From assembly GCF_029917005.1 (NCBI RefSeq), contig NZ_CP123967.1:1612001-1676000 (forward strand): a DNA stretch of 64,000 bases, in the 5' to 3' direction. The position numbers and the translations under genes are program-made. Below the pieces are notes generated by a model. That model was not told the origin of the DNA. It searched no databases and saw nothing but the letters and a program-made list of their open reading frames with translations. Positions within the stretch are counted from its first letter, which is position 1. Every line of letters starts with the position of its first letter. Of this stretch, positions 16,799-24,818 are shown one piece after another. The stretch is from Tessaracoccus lacteus. GTDB taxonomy: Bacteria; Actinomycetota; Actinomycetes; Propionibacteriales; Propionibacteriaceae.

Positions 16799-18196
16799 GG
16801 GACTGTACGTTTTCCGGTGTAACTCCGATGTAGGAGGTAGCCGATGAGGATGCAGGTTGAGCCGGTCGCTGAGGCGGTCGTGATGGAGGTCGAGGACCAG
16901 GTGACGGCGACGGGAACGCCCCCGCTGGTGGACAAGGATTTGGTGGCGCAGCTCGTGGGCGACGCGCAGCGGCTGGGGCTGTCCGTGGAGGGCGAGGGCG
17001 GGCTGCTGGCTCAGCTGACCAAGCTGGTCCTGGAGTCGGCCCTGGAGGGCGAGATGACCGCGCATCTGGGCTATGACAAGCACGAGCGGGTCGAGGGCAG
17101 CGACAACGCTCGTAACGGGACGCGGTCGAAGACGGTGCTGACGAAGGCCGGCCCGGTCGAGATCGCTGTGCCTCGGGATCGGGCCGGGTCGTTTGAGCCG
17201 GTCGTGGTGGCGAAGCGGCAACGGCGTTTGGGGGCGATCGAGGACGTGGTGTTGTCGCTGTCGGCTCGCGGGCTGACCCATGGCGACATCGCGGCGCATC
17301 TGGCCGATGTTTATGGCTCTGAGGTGTCGAAGACCACGATCTCGACGATCACCGACAAGGTCCTGGACTCGATGGGCGAGTGGCAGAACCGACCACTGGA
17401 CCCGGTGTATCCGGTGGTGTTCATCGACGCGATTCATGTGAAGGTCCGCGACGGGCAGGTCGCGAACCGGCCGATCTACGTCGCGTTGGCGGTCACTGTC
17501 GACGGGAACCGCGACATCCTCGGGCTGTGGGCCGGGGACGGCGGCGAGGGCGCGAAGTACTGGCAGCAGGTGTTGACCGAGATCAAGAACCGTGGCGTCG
17601 CCGACGTGTTGATGCTGGTGTGCGACGGCCTGAAGGGGTTGCCCGAGTCGGTGGGCAACGTGTGGCCGCAAACGATCGTGCAGACCTGCGTGGTGCACCT
17701 GATTCGCGGGTCGTTCCGTTACGCGGCAAGGCAGGACTGGGACAAGCTGGCCCGCGCGCTGCGGCCGATCTACACCGCCGACACCGTCGCCGCGGCCGAG
17801 GACCGGTTCCTGGAGTTCACCGAAGTATGGGGCGCTAAGTACCCGGCGATCGTGCGTTTGTGGGAGAACGCGTGGCCGGAGTTCGTGCCATTCCTGCAGT
17901 TCGACAAAGAGATCCGCCGGATCGTGTGCACCACCAACGCGATCGAGTCGGTCAACGCCAGGATCCGCAAGGCCGTCAAGGCCCGCGGGCACTTCCCCAA
18001 CGAGCAGGCCGCACTCAAGTGCGTCTACCTCGCTGTGATGGCGCTGGACCCCACAGGCAAGGGACGAGCACGTTGGACACAGCGCTGGAAGGGCGCCCTC
18101 AACGCGTTCGAGATCACCTTCGACGGACGGCTCTCCGCCGGCCGCCGATACTGAGAGTCAAACAACCATGAGATACACCGAAAACTTGACAGACCC
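16799..18196 (+). mobile_element. IS256-family insertion sequence, apparently intact
   Basis: It is 1398 bp long. The left end GGGACTGTACGTTTTCCGG and the inverted right end GGGTCTGTCAAGTTTTCGG are imperfect inverted repeats. It has GATCGAAC on both sides and contains one full transposase gene. It looks like a recent insertion because the duplication is perfect and the host gene can be rebuilt exactly. Confidence 0.9.
16844..18154 (+). CDS. IS256-family (Mutator-type) transposase
   Basis: The 436-residue transposase is full length for the family. The DDE catalytic core is visible as VFIDAIHVKVRDG (Asp), LVCDGLKGLPE (Asp) and CTTNAIESVNARIRKAVKARG (Glu). The N-terminus carries LVLESALEGEMTAHLGYDKHE, typical of the family. 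AGGAGG lies 7 nt before the ATG. The protein moves only this element; nothing suggests it is inactive. Confidence 0.95.
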   Translation: MRMQVEPVAEAVVMEVEDQVTATGTPPLVDKDLVAQLVGDAQRLGLSVEGEGGLLAQLTKLVLESALEGEMTAHLGYDKHERVEGSDNARNGTRSKTVLTKAGPVEIAVPRDRAGSFEPVVVAKRQRRLGAIEDVVLSLSARGLTHGDIAAHLADVYGSEVSKTTISTITDKVLDSMGEWQNRPLDPVYPVVFIDAIHVKVRDGQVANRPIYVALAVTVDGNRDILGLWAGDGGEGAKYWQQVLTEIKNRGVADVLMLVCDGLKGLPESVGNVWPQTIVQTCVVHLIRGSFRYAARQDWDKLARALRPIYTADTVAAAEDRFLEFTEVWGAKYPAIVRLWENAWPEFVPFLQFDKEIRRIVCTTNAIESVNARIRKAVKARGHFPNEQAALKCVYLAVMALDPTGKGRARWTQRWKGALNAFEITFDGRLSAGRRY

Positions 18197-18204
18197 GATC
18201 GAAC
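18197..18204. repeat. 8-bp target duplication of the IS256 element, right copy
   Basis: GATCGAAC matches 16791-16798 exactly. Confidence 0.85.
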
Positions 18205-18281
18205 AGCTCTGCAGCGAGATCGTCGAGGCGCAGGAAAGGGAGATCGCCCAGATGAAGGAGATCCTCAAGCGGTACCAGTGA
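18205..18281 (+). pseudogene. DUF305 gene, 3' fragment
   Basis: QLCSEIVEAQEREIAQMKE, ending ILKRYQ and TGA, is the C-terminal helix of a DUF305 protein. It follows directly on the IS256 duplication and continues the fragment at 16675-16798. Confidence 0.82.
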
Positions 18282-18334
18282 GTTGAAGCCGCCGCGGGGC
18301 ACTCGGACCGAACGACACGTCCCCCGCAATGACT

Positions 18335-18952
18335 TCACCGCAGTCGCGTAGTGACTTCGTCGAGGAGTTCCTGGGGGTCGAGCCACATGGAGGGGTAGTT
18401 GCCGTACCAGCGCTGGACGCCCTCGCCGTCGATGAGGACGAAGCCGTGTCCGGGCATCCCGGGGTGCATGCCCTTGTCGAGGACGTCGTAGGCCTTGGAC
18501 ACGGTGCCGTCGTCGAGGAGGTAGGGGGTGGTGACGCCGAACTGCTGCATGTCGGGCAGGATCTGCTCGGCGCTGTTCATGACGATTGGCAAAACCTGGA
18601 TGCCGGCCTCGGCGAAGCCGGGGTTCTTCTCGATCTCGGCCATCTGCATGGTGCAGGAGGCGCAGCCGGCGCCTTCGTTGAAGTAGATGAGCACCGGGCT
18701 GGGTCGTAGGTCGCTGAGGGTGACCGTGGCGCCGGCTGTGGTGGTGAGGGTGAAGTCGGGGGCGAGGCGCTGGGTGTCGCCTTGTTCTGGGATGGCGGTC
18801 CACAGCCCGTAGCCGACGACGACGACGATCAGGGTCACTACTCCGCCGATGATCCGGCTCCACGTGCGGCGCTTCGTGTCGCGGCGCGTCTCGGCCTCCT
18901 GGCGGGCTTTGAGTTGCTCGCGCCGTGAGGGTGCGGGGTTCGTGGTGGTCAT
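18335..18952 (-). CDS. Membrane-anchored TlpA/peroxiredoxin-like thiol protein
   Basis: The 205-residue protein has a basic, charged N-terminus (residues 1-33), one membrane anchor (about 34-53) and an extracytoplasmic AhpC/TSA-Redoxin domain (about 64-200: LAPDFTLTTTAG, then FNEGAGCASC). The CASC motif is the expected redox pair. It would reduce or oxidise thiols outside the membrane. It overlaps the CcdA-like gene by ATGA and is last in a three-gene operon with it and a glutaredoxin-like gene. The CcdA-like protein is the natural electron donor. The link to copper stress is inferred from the box at 20260 and the neighbours. Confidence 0.87.
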   Translation of the reverse strand: MTTTNPAPSRREQLKARQEAETRRDTKRRTWSRIIGGVVTLIVVVVGYGLWTAIPEQGDTQRLAPDFTLTTTAGATVTLSDLRPSPVLIYFNEGAGCASCTMQMAEIEKNPGFAEAGIQVLPIVMNSAEQILPDMQQFGVTTPYLLDDGTVSKAYDVLDKGMHPGMPGHGFVLIDGEGVQRWYGNYPSMWLDPQELLDEVTTRLR

Positions 18953-19914
18953 CGTGGCTCCTGGGAGAGTGTCGTCGGAGCGCTGGCTCCTTCGGGCGCG
19001 GGGGTCGGTGTTGGTTGGGTGTCGCAGCAGTCATGGACGGCGGCGGTGGGCTTGGCGTGTCGGCGGTCGCGAAGGGTGGCGATGACGAACACGGCCACCA
19101 GCGCGAGCAGTGCCAGTCCGAGGACGGCCTCGGGGATAGGGGCGGTGATCGCGATCAGCCACGCGAAGACCTCGGAGAGCCAGGCGCCCATGCCGACCAG
19201 CGGGGCGTCGGCGCCGGTCATCTCGGTGGCGCCGGCTTGGCCGATCACGAGGATGCCCATGATCACGAACCCGACGGCGACCAGCAGGTTGACGCTGTTG
19301 GTGGCCAGCGTGAAGCGGCCCAGGTTGATCCGGATGGGCTTGGCGCGGAGGCTGCGCATCCGCTCGGGTCGCTTGTCCCACAGCAGTGCCATCACGAACA
19401 ACGGGATCACCATCCCGAACACGTAGGTCAGACCGAGCACCAGCCCACCGACGGGCGAGCCGGACAGCGCCGACAGGGTCATCACGCCCGCCAGGACCGG
19501 CGCGCAGCAACTGGAGGCGATGCCGGAAAACACGCCGAGGCTGAAGAAGGTGGCAGTGTCCCCGCGTGCGGTGTCAGGCGCCCGGAGGAACGACGGCATC
19601 GACCACATCGCCCCCGACAACGTCAACAGGCCGAGTCCGATCATCAACAGGCCGCCGGCCCAGTAGAGAACCACGTGGTACTTGGCAATGGCGCCGGCGA
19701 TCAGGCTGACCCCCATGGTGATCGGGACCAGGACCGCTGCCAGGCCGGCGGCGAACACGAAGGTCAGCGGGATCAGGCGCCAACGGCGGTTCTTCGCCGC
19801 CGCGGCCAGATAGCTGGGGGCGAGGAAGACGATGCAGCACGGGGCGAACAGCGCGACGCCGCCGGCGAGGAACGCCGCCAGGATCCCTCCCGCGCTGAGC
19901 AAGTCGGCACCCAT
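18949..19914 (-). CDS. CcdA/DsbD-like membrane thiol transporter
   Basis: The 321-residue protein has eight or so helices. Two cysteine-bearing segments, LFAPCCIVFLAPSYL near the N-terminus and GIASSCCAPVLAG in the middle, are the paired cysteines that carry electrons across the membrane in CcdA/DsbD proteins. The hydrophilic C-terminal tail has a CC pair (HDCCDTQ) that could bind metal. It starts by a one-base overlap with the upstream glutaredoxin-like gene and ends with an ATGA overlap into the TlpA-like gene, so the three are translated together. The likely electron path is cytosolic thiol protein to CcdA-like to TlpA-like. Confidence 0.87.
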   Translation of the reverse strand: MGADLLSAGGILAAFLAGGVALFAPCCIVFLAPSYLAAAAKNRRWRLIPLTFVFAAGLAAVLVPITMGVSLIAGAIAKYHVVLYWAGGLLMIGLGLLTLSGAMWSMPSFLRAPDTARGDTATFFSLGVFSGIASSCCAPVLAGVMTLSALSGSPVGGLVLGLTYVFGMVIPLFVMALLWDKRPERMRSLRAKPIRINLGRFTLATNSVNLLVAVGFVIMGILVIGQAGATEMTGADAPLVGMGAWLSEVFAWLIAITAPIPEAVLGLALLALVAVFVIATLRDRRHAKPTAAVHDCCDTQPTPTPAPEGASAPTTLSQEPR

Positions 19915-20216
19915 CAGCGGGCACCGAGGCGGTCGACGAGCCGCGCCAGCTTGCCTCGCGGAATGCGGCCGGCGTGGAAGTACCTGCCCGCCACCAGGGT
20001 CAGCGGGAAACTCCCAGGGCGGTGCTCGGCGATCAGCGCCTCACCTTGCGGTGACTCCGCCGGCACTGCCGTCAGCCGCAACAATCCTGCACGTTCCAGA
20101 GCGTGGAGGCGTTGATGGGCGTCGTCGCAGAAGTGACAGGCGGGGGTGGTCACCAAGGTGACGTTGACCACCTCGGTCGGGGCGGTCGGCGGTGCTGATG
20201 CCGGAATCTCGTTCAC
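19914..20216 (-). CDS. Glutaredoxin-like thiol protein
   Basis: The 100-residue thioredoxin-fold protein has CHFC at about residues 27-30 (VTTPACHFCDDAH) and the SFPLTLVAG cis-Pro loop near residue 70. It is the first gene of the operon with the CcdA-like and TlpA-like genes. The start is GTG; a leaderless start is possible because the -10-like GAGGCT lies 6 nt upstream. A direct-repeat box lies 44 nt upstream on the same strand. Confidence 0.82.
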   Translation of the reverse strand: MNEIPASAPPTAPTEVVNVTLVTTPACHFCDDAHQRLHALERAGLLRLTAVPAESPQGEALIAEHRPGSFPLTLVAGRYFHAGRIPRGKLARLVDRLGAR

Positions 20217-20259
20217 GATCCCAGCCTCAACCCTCCAGATCAGGGAACGGTTCAGCCCG

Positions 20260-20278
20260 GGTCAAGATTCGGCCAAGA
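20260..20278 (-). promoter_or_regulatory. OmpR-type direct-repeat box A
   Basis: On the minus strand it reads TCTTGGCCGAATCTTGACC: two half-sites 11 bp apart. The -10-like GAGGCT follows after 31 nt, pointing at the glutaredoxin-like operon. It lies between that operon and the divergent response regulator gene, so it may also control the latter. Confidence 0.7.
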
Positions 20279-20338
20279 ACACTCCCCCAGCACCGTGAGG
20301 GGGTGGGGTGGCGGGCGGGGAGTGTCAATAATGGCTGT

Positions 20339-21046
20339 ATGGCTGAGCCCCGCAGGTCGAGTGTGTTGGTGATCGACGACGAGCGCCCGCTGGCAGGGAT
20401 CGTCGCCTCCTACCTCAACAAGGCAGGCTTCGACACCGCCCTGGCCTACACCGGCCCAGACGGCGTCTCCTCGGCGCAAGACCTGGACCCCGACGTCATC
20501 ATCCTTGACCTGGGCCTACCCGGCATCGACGGCATCGAGGTGTGCCGCCAGATCCGGCTGTTCTCCGACTGCTACATCCTGATGCTGACCGCCCGCGCCG
20601 ACGAGGTCGACAAACTGATCGGCTTGTCGGTGGGCGCCGACGACTACCTGACCAAGCCGTTCAGCCCCCGCGAGCTCATCGCCCGCGTCAACACCGTGCT
20701 GAGACGCCCGCGCCGCCAGACCCACGGCACACAACTGACCGCGCCGCGCGAGTTCGGGCGGCTGCGGGTGGACGCGGAAGGCCGCGACGTGTGGGTCGAC
20801 GACCAGCAGGTGGGGCTCACCCGCACCGAGTTCGACATCCTCGACGCACTCTCAGCCCGACCCAACGTGGCGCTGAGCAGGCGGCAGATTATCGACTCGG
20901 TGTGGGGCCCGGGCTGGGTCGGCGATGATCACGTCGTCGACGTGCATGTGGCAAATCTCCGCAAGAAGCTCGACGACCCGCCCGCGGAACCGTGCTACAT
21001 CCTCACCGTCCGCGGAGTCGGCTACCGGATGGGACCAGGAGCATGA
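20339..21046 (+). CDS. OmpR/PhoB-family response regulator
   Basis: The 235-residue protein has a receiver domain (residues 7-120) with acidic pocket D13/D14, phosphorylation site Asp57 in LDLGLPG, and KPFSPREL carrying the conserved Lys. A winged-helix DNA-binding domain covers about 140-232 (RTEFDILDALSARPNVALSR and VDVHVANLRKKL). It is translationally coupled to its kinase by ATGA. OmpR-type regulators bind head-to-tail repeats with an 11-bp period, which is exactly the box repeated seven times in this island. A copper-responsive CusR/CopR-like role is inferred from the surrounding genes. The start ATG begins the conserved part, with AATAAT 6 nt upstream. Confidence 0.92.
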   Translation: MAEPRRSSVLVIDDERPLAGIVASYLNKAGFDTALAYTGPDGVSSAQDLDPDVIILDLGLPGIDGIEVCRQIRLFSDCYILMLTARADEVDKLIGLSVGADDYLTKPFSPRELIARVNTVLRRPRRQTHGTQLTAPREFGRLRVDAEGRDVWVDDQQVGLTRTEFDILDALSARPNVALSRRQIIDSVWGPGWVGDDHVVDVHVANLRKKLDDPPAEPCYILTVRGVGYRMGPGA

Positions 21047-22182
21047 CCAGGCTGCGCGGTCTCGTGGGCCGGATGCGGTGGGGAACCCGCACCTTCCTCA
21101 CCCAGGCCCTGGTGGTGGCGGTCGGCGTGATCACCGCCGCCCTGGTCGCTGTGGTGGTCGGGCCCCCACTGTTCCACGAACACCTGCAACAACTCGGGCA
21201 CTCTGTCGGAACTGCCGAGATGGGGCATGTGGAGCAGGCGTTCCTCGACGCTGGCGTCAGATCGTTGGGCATCGGACTGGTGGTGGCGCTCACGCTGGCT
21301 ATCGGCCTGGCCTGGATCGAGACCAGGCGGCTGCGCCGCCCACTGGAACAACTGACCGCAGCCGCCGCCCAGCTCGAGGCAGGCGACTACACCGCCCGCG
21401 TCCCCCAGAGTGGAACAAGTCCCGAGTTCACGGCCGTCGCCGACGCGTTCAACGACATGGCCAGCCGCCTGGACTCCACCGAGACCAGCCGACGGCGGCT
21501 TCTCTCCGACGTGGCACACGAGCTCCGCACCCCCCTGGCCACCCTGACCGCTGAGCTGGAGGCCGTCATCGACGACGTGGTCCCCTGGGACCACGACAGC
21601 CAACAACTGCTCACCCTCCAGGCCGCCCGGCTCAAGAAGATCGCCGCCGACCTCGACGACGTGTCCCGCGCCGAGGAAGGCCGATTCACCCTCGACACCC
21701 AGACACAGCCGGTCTGGGACCTCATCGAACCCGCCGTCGCCTCCGTCACCACCCGATACGAGGCCAAGGGAGTCGTCTTGTCCGCGGACTCCGACCCGGG
21801 CCTCGTCGCAGCCGATCCGCAGCGGGTGGGTGAGATCCTGGGCAACCTCCTCGACAATGCGCTGCGGCACACCCCACCCAGCGGGATCGTGCACATCAGT
21901 GCACGCGAGTCCAGGGACGAGGTGGTGATCACGGTCACCGACACCGGCGATGGCCTCACCCCGGAGCAGCTCTCGAAGGTGTTCGAACGGTTCTACCGCG
22001 CCGACACGGCCAGGGCCCGCGACGCCGGCGGTTCCGGGATCGGGCTGACCATCGCCCGCAGCCTCGCCCTGGCTCACGGCGGCTCACTGACAGCCGCCAG
22101 CCCCGGCCCCGGACACGGCTCGATCTTCACCCTGCACCTGCCCACCGCGCCAGCACCTGAGCGGGTCTTGATCGATTCTTGA
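21043..22182 (+). CDS. Sensor histidine kinase
   Basis: The 379-residue kinase has two membrane helices (about residues 19-41 and 74-94) around a short extracytoplasmic sensor loop with several His (FHEHLQQLGHSVG), a HAMP domain (about 95-147), a HisKA domain with phosphorylated His159 in SDVAHELRTPLA, and an HATPase domain with the N box NLLDNALRHTP, G1 DTGDGL and G2 GGSGIGL. It overlaps the response regulator by 4 bp. The small His-bearing sensor loop fits a metal sensor, but the signal is inferred only from context. Its stop codon lies inside box B. Confidence 0.92.
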   Translation: MTRLRGLVGRMRWGTRTFLTQALVVAVGVITAALVAVVVGPPLFHEHLQQLGHSVGTAEMGHVEQAFLDAGVRSLGIGLVVALTLAIGLAWIETRRLRRPLEQLTAAAAQLEAGDYTARVPQSGTSPEFTAVADAFNDMASRLDSTETSRRRLLSDVAHELRTPLATLTAELEAVIDDVVPWDHDSQQLLTLQAARLKKIAADLDDVSRAEEGRFTLDTQTQPVWDLIEPAVASVTTRYEAKGVVLSADSDPGLVAADPQRVGEILGNLLDNALRHTPPSGIVHISARESRDEVVITVTDTGDGLTPEQLSKVFERFYRADTARARDAGGSGIGLTIARSLALAHGGSLTAASPGPGHGSIFTLHLPTAPAPERVLIDS

Positions 22183-22184
22183 CC
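22166..22184 (+). promoter_or_regulatory. OmpR-type direct-repeat box B
   Basis: TCTTGATCGATTCTTGACC, the cleanest copy, overlaps the kinase stop codon. Another half-site TCTTGA lies at 22199, 33 bp (three periods) from the first. TAGCCT follows the box after 32 nt as -10 for the DUF305 lipoprotein gene. Confidence 0.72.
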
Positions 22185-22270
22185 ATACACGGGTTGGCTC
22201 TTGAGCTGATCGTTCATAGCCTCGACGTTAGGGCCGGCGGCCCCCGTCGGCCAGGAATGGAGCATCTTTC

Positions 22271-22924
22271 ATGACACGCACTAAGCGGATCACTGCCACT
22301 TTGGCGGGGCTGGTCCTGACGGCCACCCTGGCGGCCTGCGCGGACCAGGGCGCCACTCCCCCGGCGGCGACCACCTCCCCGACAGGCAGCACCTCCGCCA
22401 CGGCCACTGAGTCCGAGTCGGCGTCGGCGAGCGCCTCATCTGAGGTGTCCGCCGACCACAACGACCAGGACACCACGTTCGCGCAGATGATGATCATCCA
22501 TCACGAGGGCGCCATCGAGATGTCTCAGCTGGCGATCGAACGCGCCGAATCCCCCGAGGTCGTGGCCCTCGCGGAGCGGATCGCCGAGGCCCAGGGCCCG
22601 GAGATCGAGGAGATGACCGCCTGGCTCAGCGCCTGGGGTGAAGATGTCTCCCCCGGTGGGCATGGCGGCATGGACATGGGCGGCATGGACATGAACGGAA
22701 TGAGCCAGGAGGAGATGATGACCCAACTCGACGGCATGTCCGGCGCCGACTTTGATCAGGCGTTCCTCGAGGCCATGATCGCCCACCACGAGGGTGCGAT
22801 CGGGATGTCCGAGCAGCAGTTGGCCGAGGGGCAGAACCCGGATGCTCTCATGTTGGCGGAGAAGATCATCGCCGACCAGCAGACTGAGATCACCGAGATG
22901 CAGGAGATGCTCACCAGCCTCTGA
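22271..22924 (+). CDS. DUF305 lipoprotein with duplicated HHEGAI motif
   Basis: The 217-residue exported lipoprotein has a signal peptide with lipobox LAAC, a Ser/Thr/Ala/Glu-rich linker (residues 25-60), and then a DUF305 domain with two HHEGAI motifs (residues about 77 and 175). A Met/Gly-rich GGMDMGGMDMNGM insert (about 133-146) sits between them. DUF305 belongs to the ferritin-like class; His and Met clusters outside the membrane suggest copper binding. It is preceded by box B and followed by a hairpin terminator, so it is a single-gene unit. Confidence 0.9.
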   Translation: MTRTKRITATLAGLVLTATLAACADQGATPPAATTSPTGSTSATATESESASASASSEVSADHNDQDTTFAQMMIIHHEGAIEMSQLAIERAESPEVVALAERIAEAQGPEIEEMTAWLSAWGEDVSPGGHGGMDMGGMDMNGMSQEEMMTQLDGMSGADFDQAFLEAMIAHHEGAIGMSEQQLAEGQNPDALMLAEKIIADQQTEITEMQEMLTSL

Positions 22925-22949
22925 CCAACCCAGGCGTGCAAGCGATGAG

Positions 22950-22982
22950 GCGCCCGTCCAGCCGTTGTGGCTGGGCGGGCGC
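22950..22982 (+). terminator. Hairpin terminator after the DUF305 lipoprotein gene
   Basis: A 14-pair stem (GCGCCCGTCCAGCC with GGCTGGGCGGGCGC, one G-T pair) has the loop GTTGT and ends in TTC. It lies 25 nt past the stop. Confidence 0.7.
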
Positions 22983-23026
22983 TTCGTCGGTTGCCCTGGT
23001 TGGCGCGAACGCCGTACCTGGCGGGG

Positions 23027-23317
23027 TTAGGCGGCTGGGTTGCTGGCGAGATGCTCGGCGTCGAAGAGGTCCTGGCAACGTCGGCAGCAGAAGTAGAACC
23101 GCTGGCCTTCGACGTCGCGGAACAGTCCCGCCGCCTCGGCGGTGGACTTCAGCGTGCTGGTCCCGCGGACCGTGCAGGTGACCAGCTCGTCGCCTGGGCC
23201 CGCCACCACGTCATGTTGACAGTGATGGCCCCCACCCTGACCGCCGCCGGCGTGACCGCCGCAGCAGCCTGCCTCCTGCTGGTTCCCGTGCTGGTGTCCA
23301 TGCTCGTGATTGCACAT
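23027..23317 (-). CDS. Small Cys/His-rich YHS-like metal-binding protein
   Basis: The 96-residue protein has an N-terminus dense in His and Cys (HEHGHQHGN, AGCCGGHAGG, GGGHHCQH). It is followed by a YHS-like part: TCTVRGT, EAAGLFRDVEGQRFYFCC and CRRCQDLFDAEH. YHS domains bind copper or other soft metals. It is the third gene of the Lgt-like operon, 35 nt after its neighbour, and likely a cytosolic metal buffer or chaperone. Confidence 0.8.
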   Translation of the reverse strand: MCNHEHGHQHGNQQEAGCCGGHAGGGQGGGHHCQHDVVAGPGDELVTCTVRGTSTLKSTAEAAGLFRDVEGQRFYFCCRRCQDLFDAEHLASNPAA

Positions 23318-23352
23318 GTGCTTGGTTTCCTTTCATTTCATTGTGGTGTTGA

Positions 23353-23784
23353 TCATGGGGTGGGCGAGGCGCTGTGGTGCCCCTCGTGGTCCTCGGTGCC
23401 GGACGCGCTGGCGGAGGCCGCCGATGACGGCGTGTCTGGTTGGTTGGGGGTGGCGGGGTTGAACAGTGGCCCGATCACGAACGCGGACAGGGCGAACAGG
23501 GCGGTGAACACCGCGACCCCGATCGCGGGGGCCTTCCGGGTGCCGAATCGGCGACGCAGCCGTCGCAGCAGCGGGATGCTCAGCAGCAACCCGACCACAT
23601 AGAGGAGCGAGTTGCCGAGGAACCCGGTCAGGAACGCGGCCCCGGCCAGGAAGCCGATGTGATGCATCACGTGCGGCGCCAGTCCCATCAGGGCGCCGAC
23701 GGTGGCCCTGGTCCCGGCCCACAGCGCACCCCAGAACCCGCGACCACCCCTCACGGCTGTGGCCGGCTCGGTGATCGTGTCCAT
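23353..23784 (-). CDS. Small membrane protein with His-rich tail
   Basis: The 143-residue protein starts MDTITEPATAV. Two or three membrane helices (about residues 25-70 and 84-104) include an APHVMHHIGFLAG segment whose HVMHH cluster is at the membrane face, and a hydrophilic tail ends in DHEGHHSASPTP. His pairs at both places suggest metal handling. ATG at 23784 is preferred over a GTG four codons upstream because GGGAGG lies 11 nt before it and would overlap the GTG. It follows the Lgt-like gene by 8 nt. The family is not recognised. Confidence 0.72.
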   Translation of the reverse strand: MDTITEPATAVRGGRGFWGALWAGTRATVGALMGLAPHVMHHIGFLAGAAFLTGFLGNSLLYVVGLLLSIPLLRRLRRRFGTRKAPAIGVAVFTALFALSAFVIGPLFNPATPNQPDTPSSAASASASGTEDHEGHHSASPTP

Positions 23785-23792
23785 GGCGCCGC

Positions 23793-24590
23793 TCACCTCC
23801 CGACCGGGTGAGAGCTAAGGACGGCCGATTCGGAGCCCACAGGAGCATCTGAGGGCGCAACTGCGGGGTGGAAGGCGTCTCGCAGGATCAGGGCGACGCC
23901 CAGAATGATACTGACGATGCCGATCAGCTGCGCCTCGGTGAGGCCCAACAGGACGTGCGGGTTGATCCGGACGACCTCGGCGAGCAGGCGTGCCGCGCCG
24001 CTGAGCAGCAGGTAGGACCCGAACACGGCCAGCGGTCGCAGCCTGCGACCCAGCGCCCACAGGATGCCGGCGATCAGGAAGGCGCCGGCGGCCTCATACA
24101 GCTGGACGGGATGCACCGGCACGTTCACCGGCACCACCCCGTTGGGGAACGCCATCCCCCAGGGCAGGTCGGTGGGTGTGCCGTACGTGCCGTCACCGGC
24201 GAGGAAGCAGCCGATCCGGCCGATGCCGTAGGCCACCGACAGCGGCGCCGCCATCGCGCCCGCCACCCGTCCAAGGGGCAGATCGTGGCGTCGAGTCATC
24301 ACGATCACCGCGATCGACCCGGCGATCAATCCCCCGTACCAGACGAACCCGGACCCGCCGAACAGGTGCCAACTGAAGTTGTCCCAGTTCGCGATCAGGT
24401 AGTACACCTTCGCGCCGACGAACCCCCACACCGTCGCCCACAACGCGATCGAGTGCGCCAGTTCCTTGTCGTAACCGATCCGCGTGAACGCGCGACCCAA
24501 CAGGAACGCGCCGACCAGCAGCGCCAGCGCCTTACTCAGCCCATAGCTCTGGATCCCCACACCAAAAATCGAGAACACCTCAGGCCACAC
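23793..24590 (-). CDS. Lgt-like membrane protein (prolipoprotein diacylglyceryl transferase family)
   Basis: The 265-residue protein has seven helices and the Lgt layout: GIQSYGLSKALA at the N-terminus, GGSGFVWYGGLIAGSI in helix 3-4, the family signature GRIGCFLAGDGTYG, and HPVQLYEA. In true Lgt the third block is FHGGLIG with an essential His, and the signature is GRIGNF with an essential Asn. Here they are Tyr and Cys. It may therefore not transfer diacylglycerol. The GTG start has GGGAG 6 nt upstream; an alternative TTG lies at 24659. It heads a three-gene operon with two His/Cys-rich small proteins and has a box for the response regulator, so a metal-related role is possible. Confidence 0.85.
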   Translation of the reverse strand: MWPEVFSIFGVGIQSYGLSKALALLVGAFLLGRAFTRIGYDKELAHSIALWATVWGFVGAKVYYLIANWDNFSWHLFGGSGFVWYGGLIAGSIAVIVMTRRHDLPLGRVAGAMAAPLSVAYGIGRIGCFLAGDGTYGTPTDLPWGMAFPNGVVPVNVPVHPVQLYEAAGAFLIAGILWALGRRLRPLAVFGSYLLLSGAARLLAEVVRINPHVLLGLTEAQLIGIVSIILGVALILRDAFHPAVAPSDAPVGSESAVLSSHPVGR

Positions 24591-24688
24591 AGCCCACTCC
24601 CATCGTCGAAACTGTTCCAGGCGCGCGACGTGACCGCGGGGCCTCACTGCCAGTCTCAACCGGTCACCTCAAGCAACGAGCAGGACCC

Positions 24689-24707
24689 GGACAAGGTTTG
24701 GTCAAGA
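24689..24707 (-). promoter_or_regulatory. OmpR-type direct-repeat box C, minus strand
   Basis: On the minus strand it reads TCTTGACCAAACCTTGTCC, half-sites 11 bp apart, followed after 31 nt by GAGACT as -10-like hexamer. It points to the Lgt-like operon. Confidence 0.62.
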
Positions 24708-24754
24708 TCCCCGTCCACGTGCCTGGACGAGGTAACGCCACACAGTAAGGCGGA

Positions 24755-24773
24755 TCTTGAGCGAAGCCTGACC
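24755..24773 (+). promoter_or_regulatory. OmpR-type direct-repeat box D, plus strand
   Basis: TCTTGAGCGAAGCCTGACC has half-sites 11 bp apart. TACCCT (24807) follows after 33 nt. The CsoR-type palindrome comes 6 nt after that hexamer. Confidence 0.65.
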
Positions 24774-24818
24774 ACCTGACCGTGACTTTTTGGATTGCAC
24801 CCTGCCTACCCTGATGAC

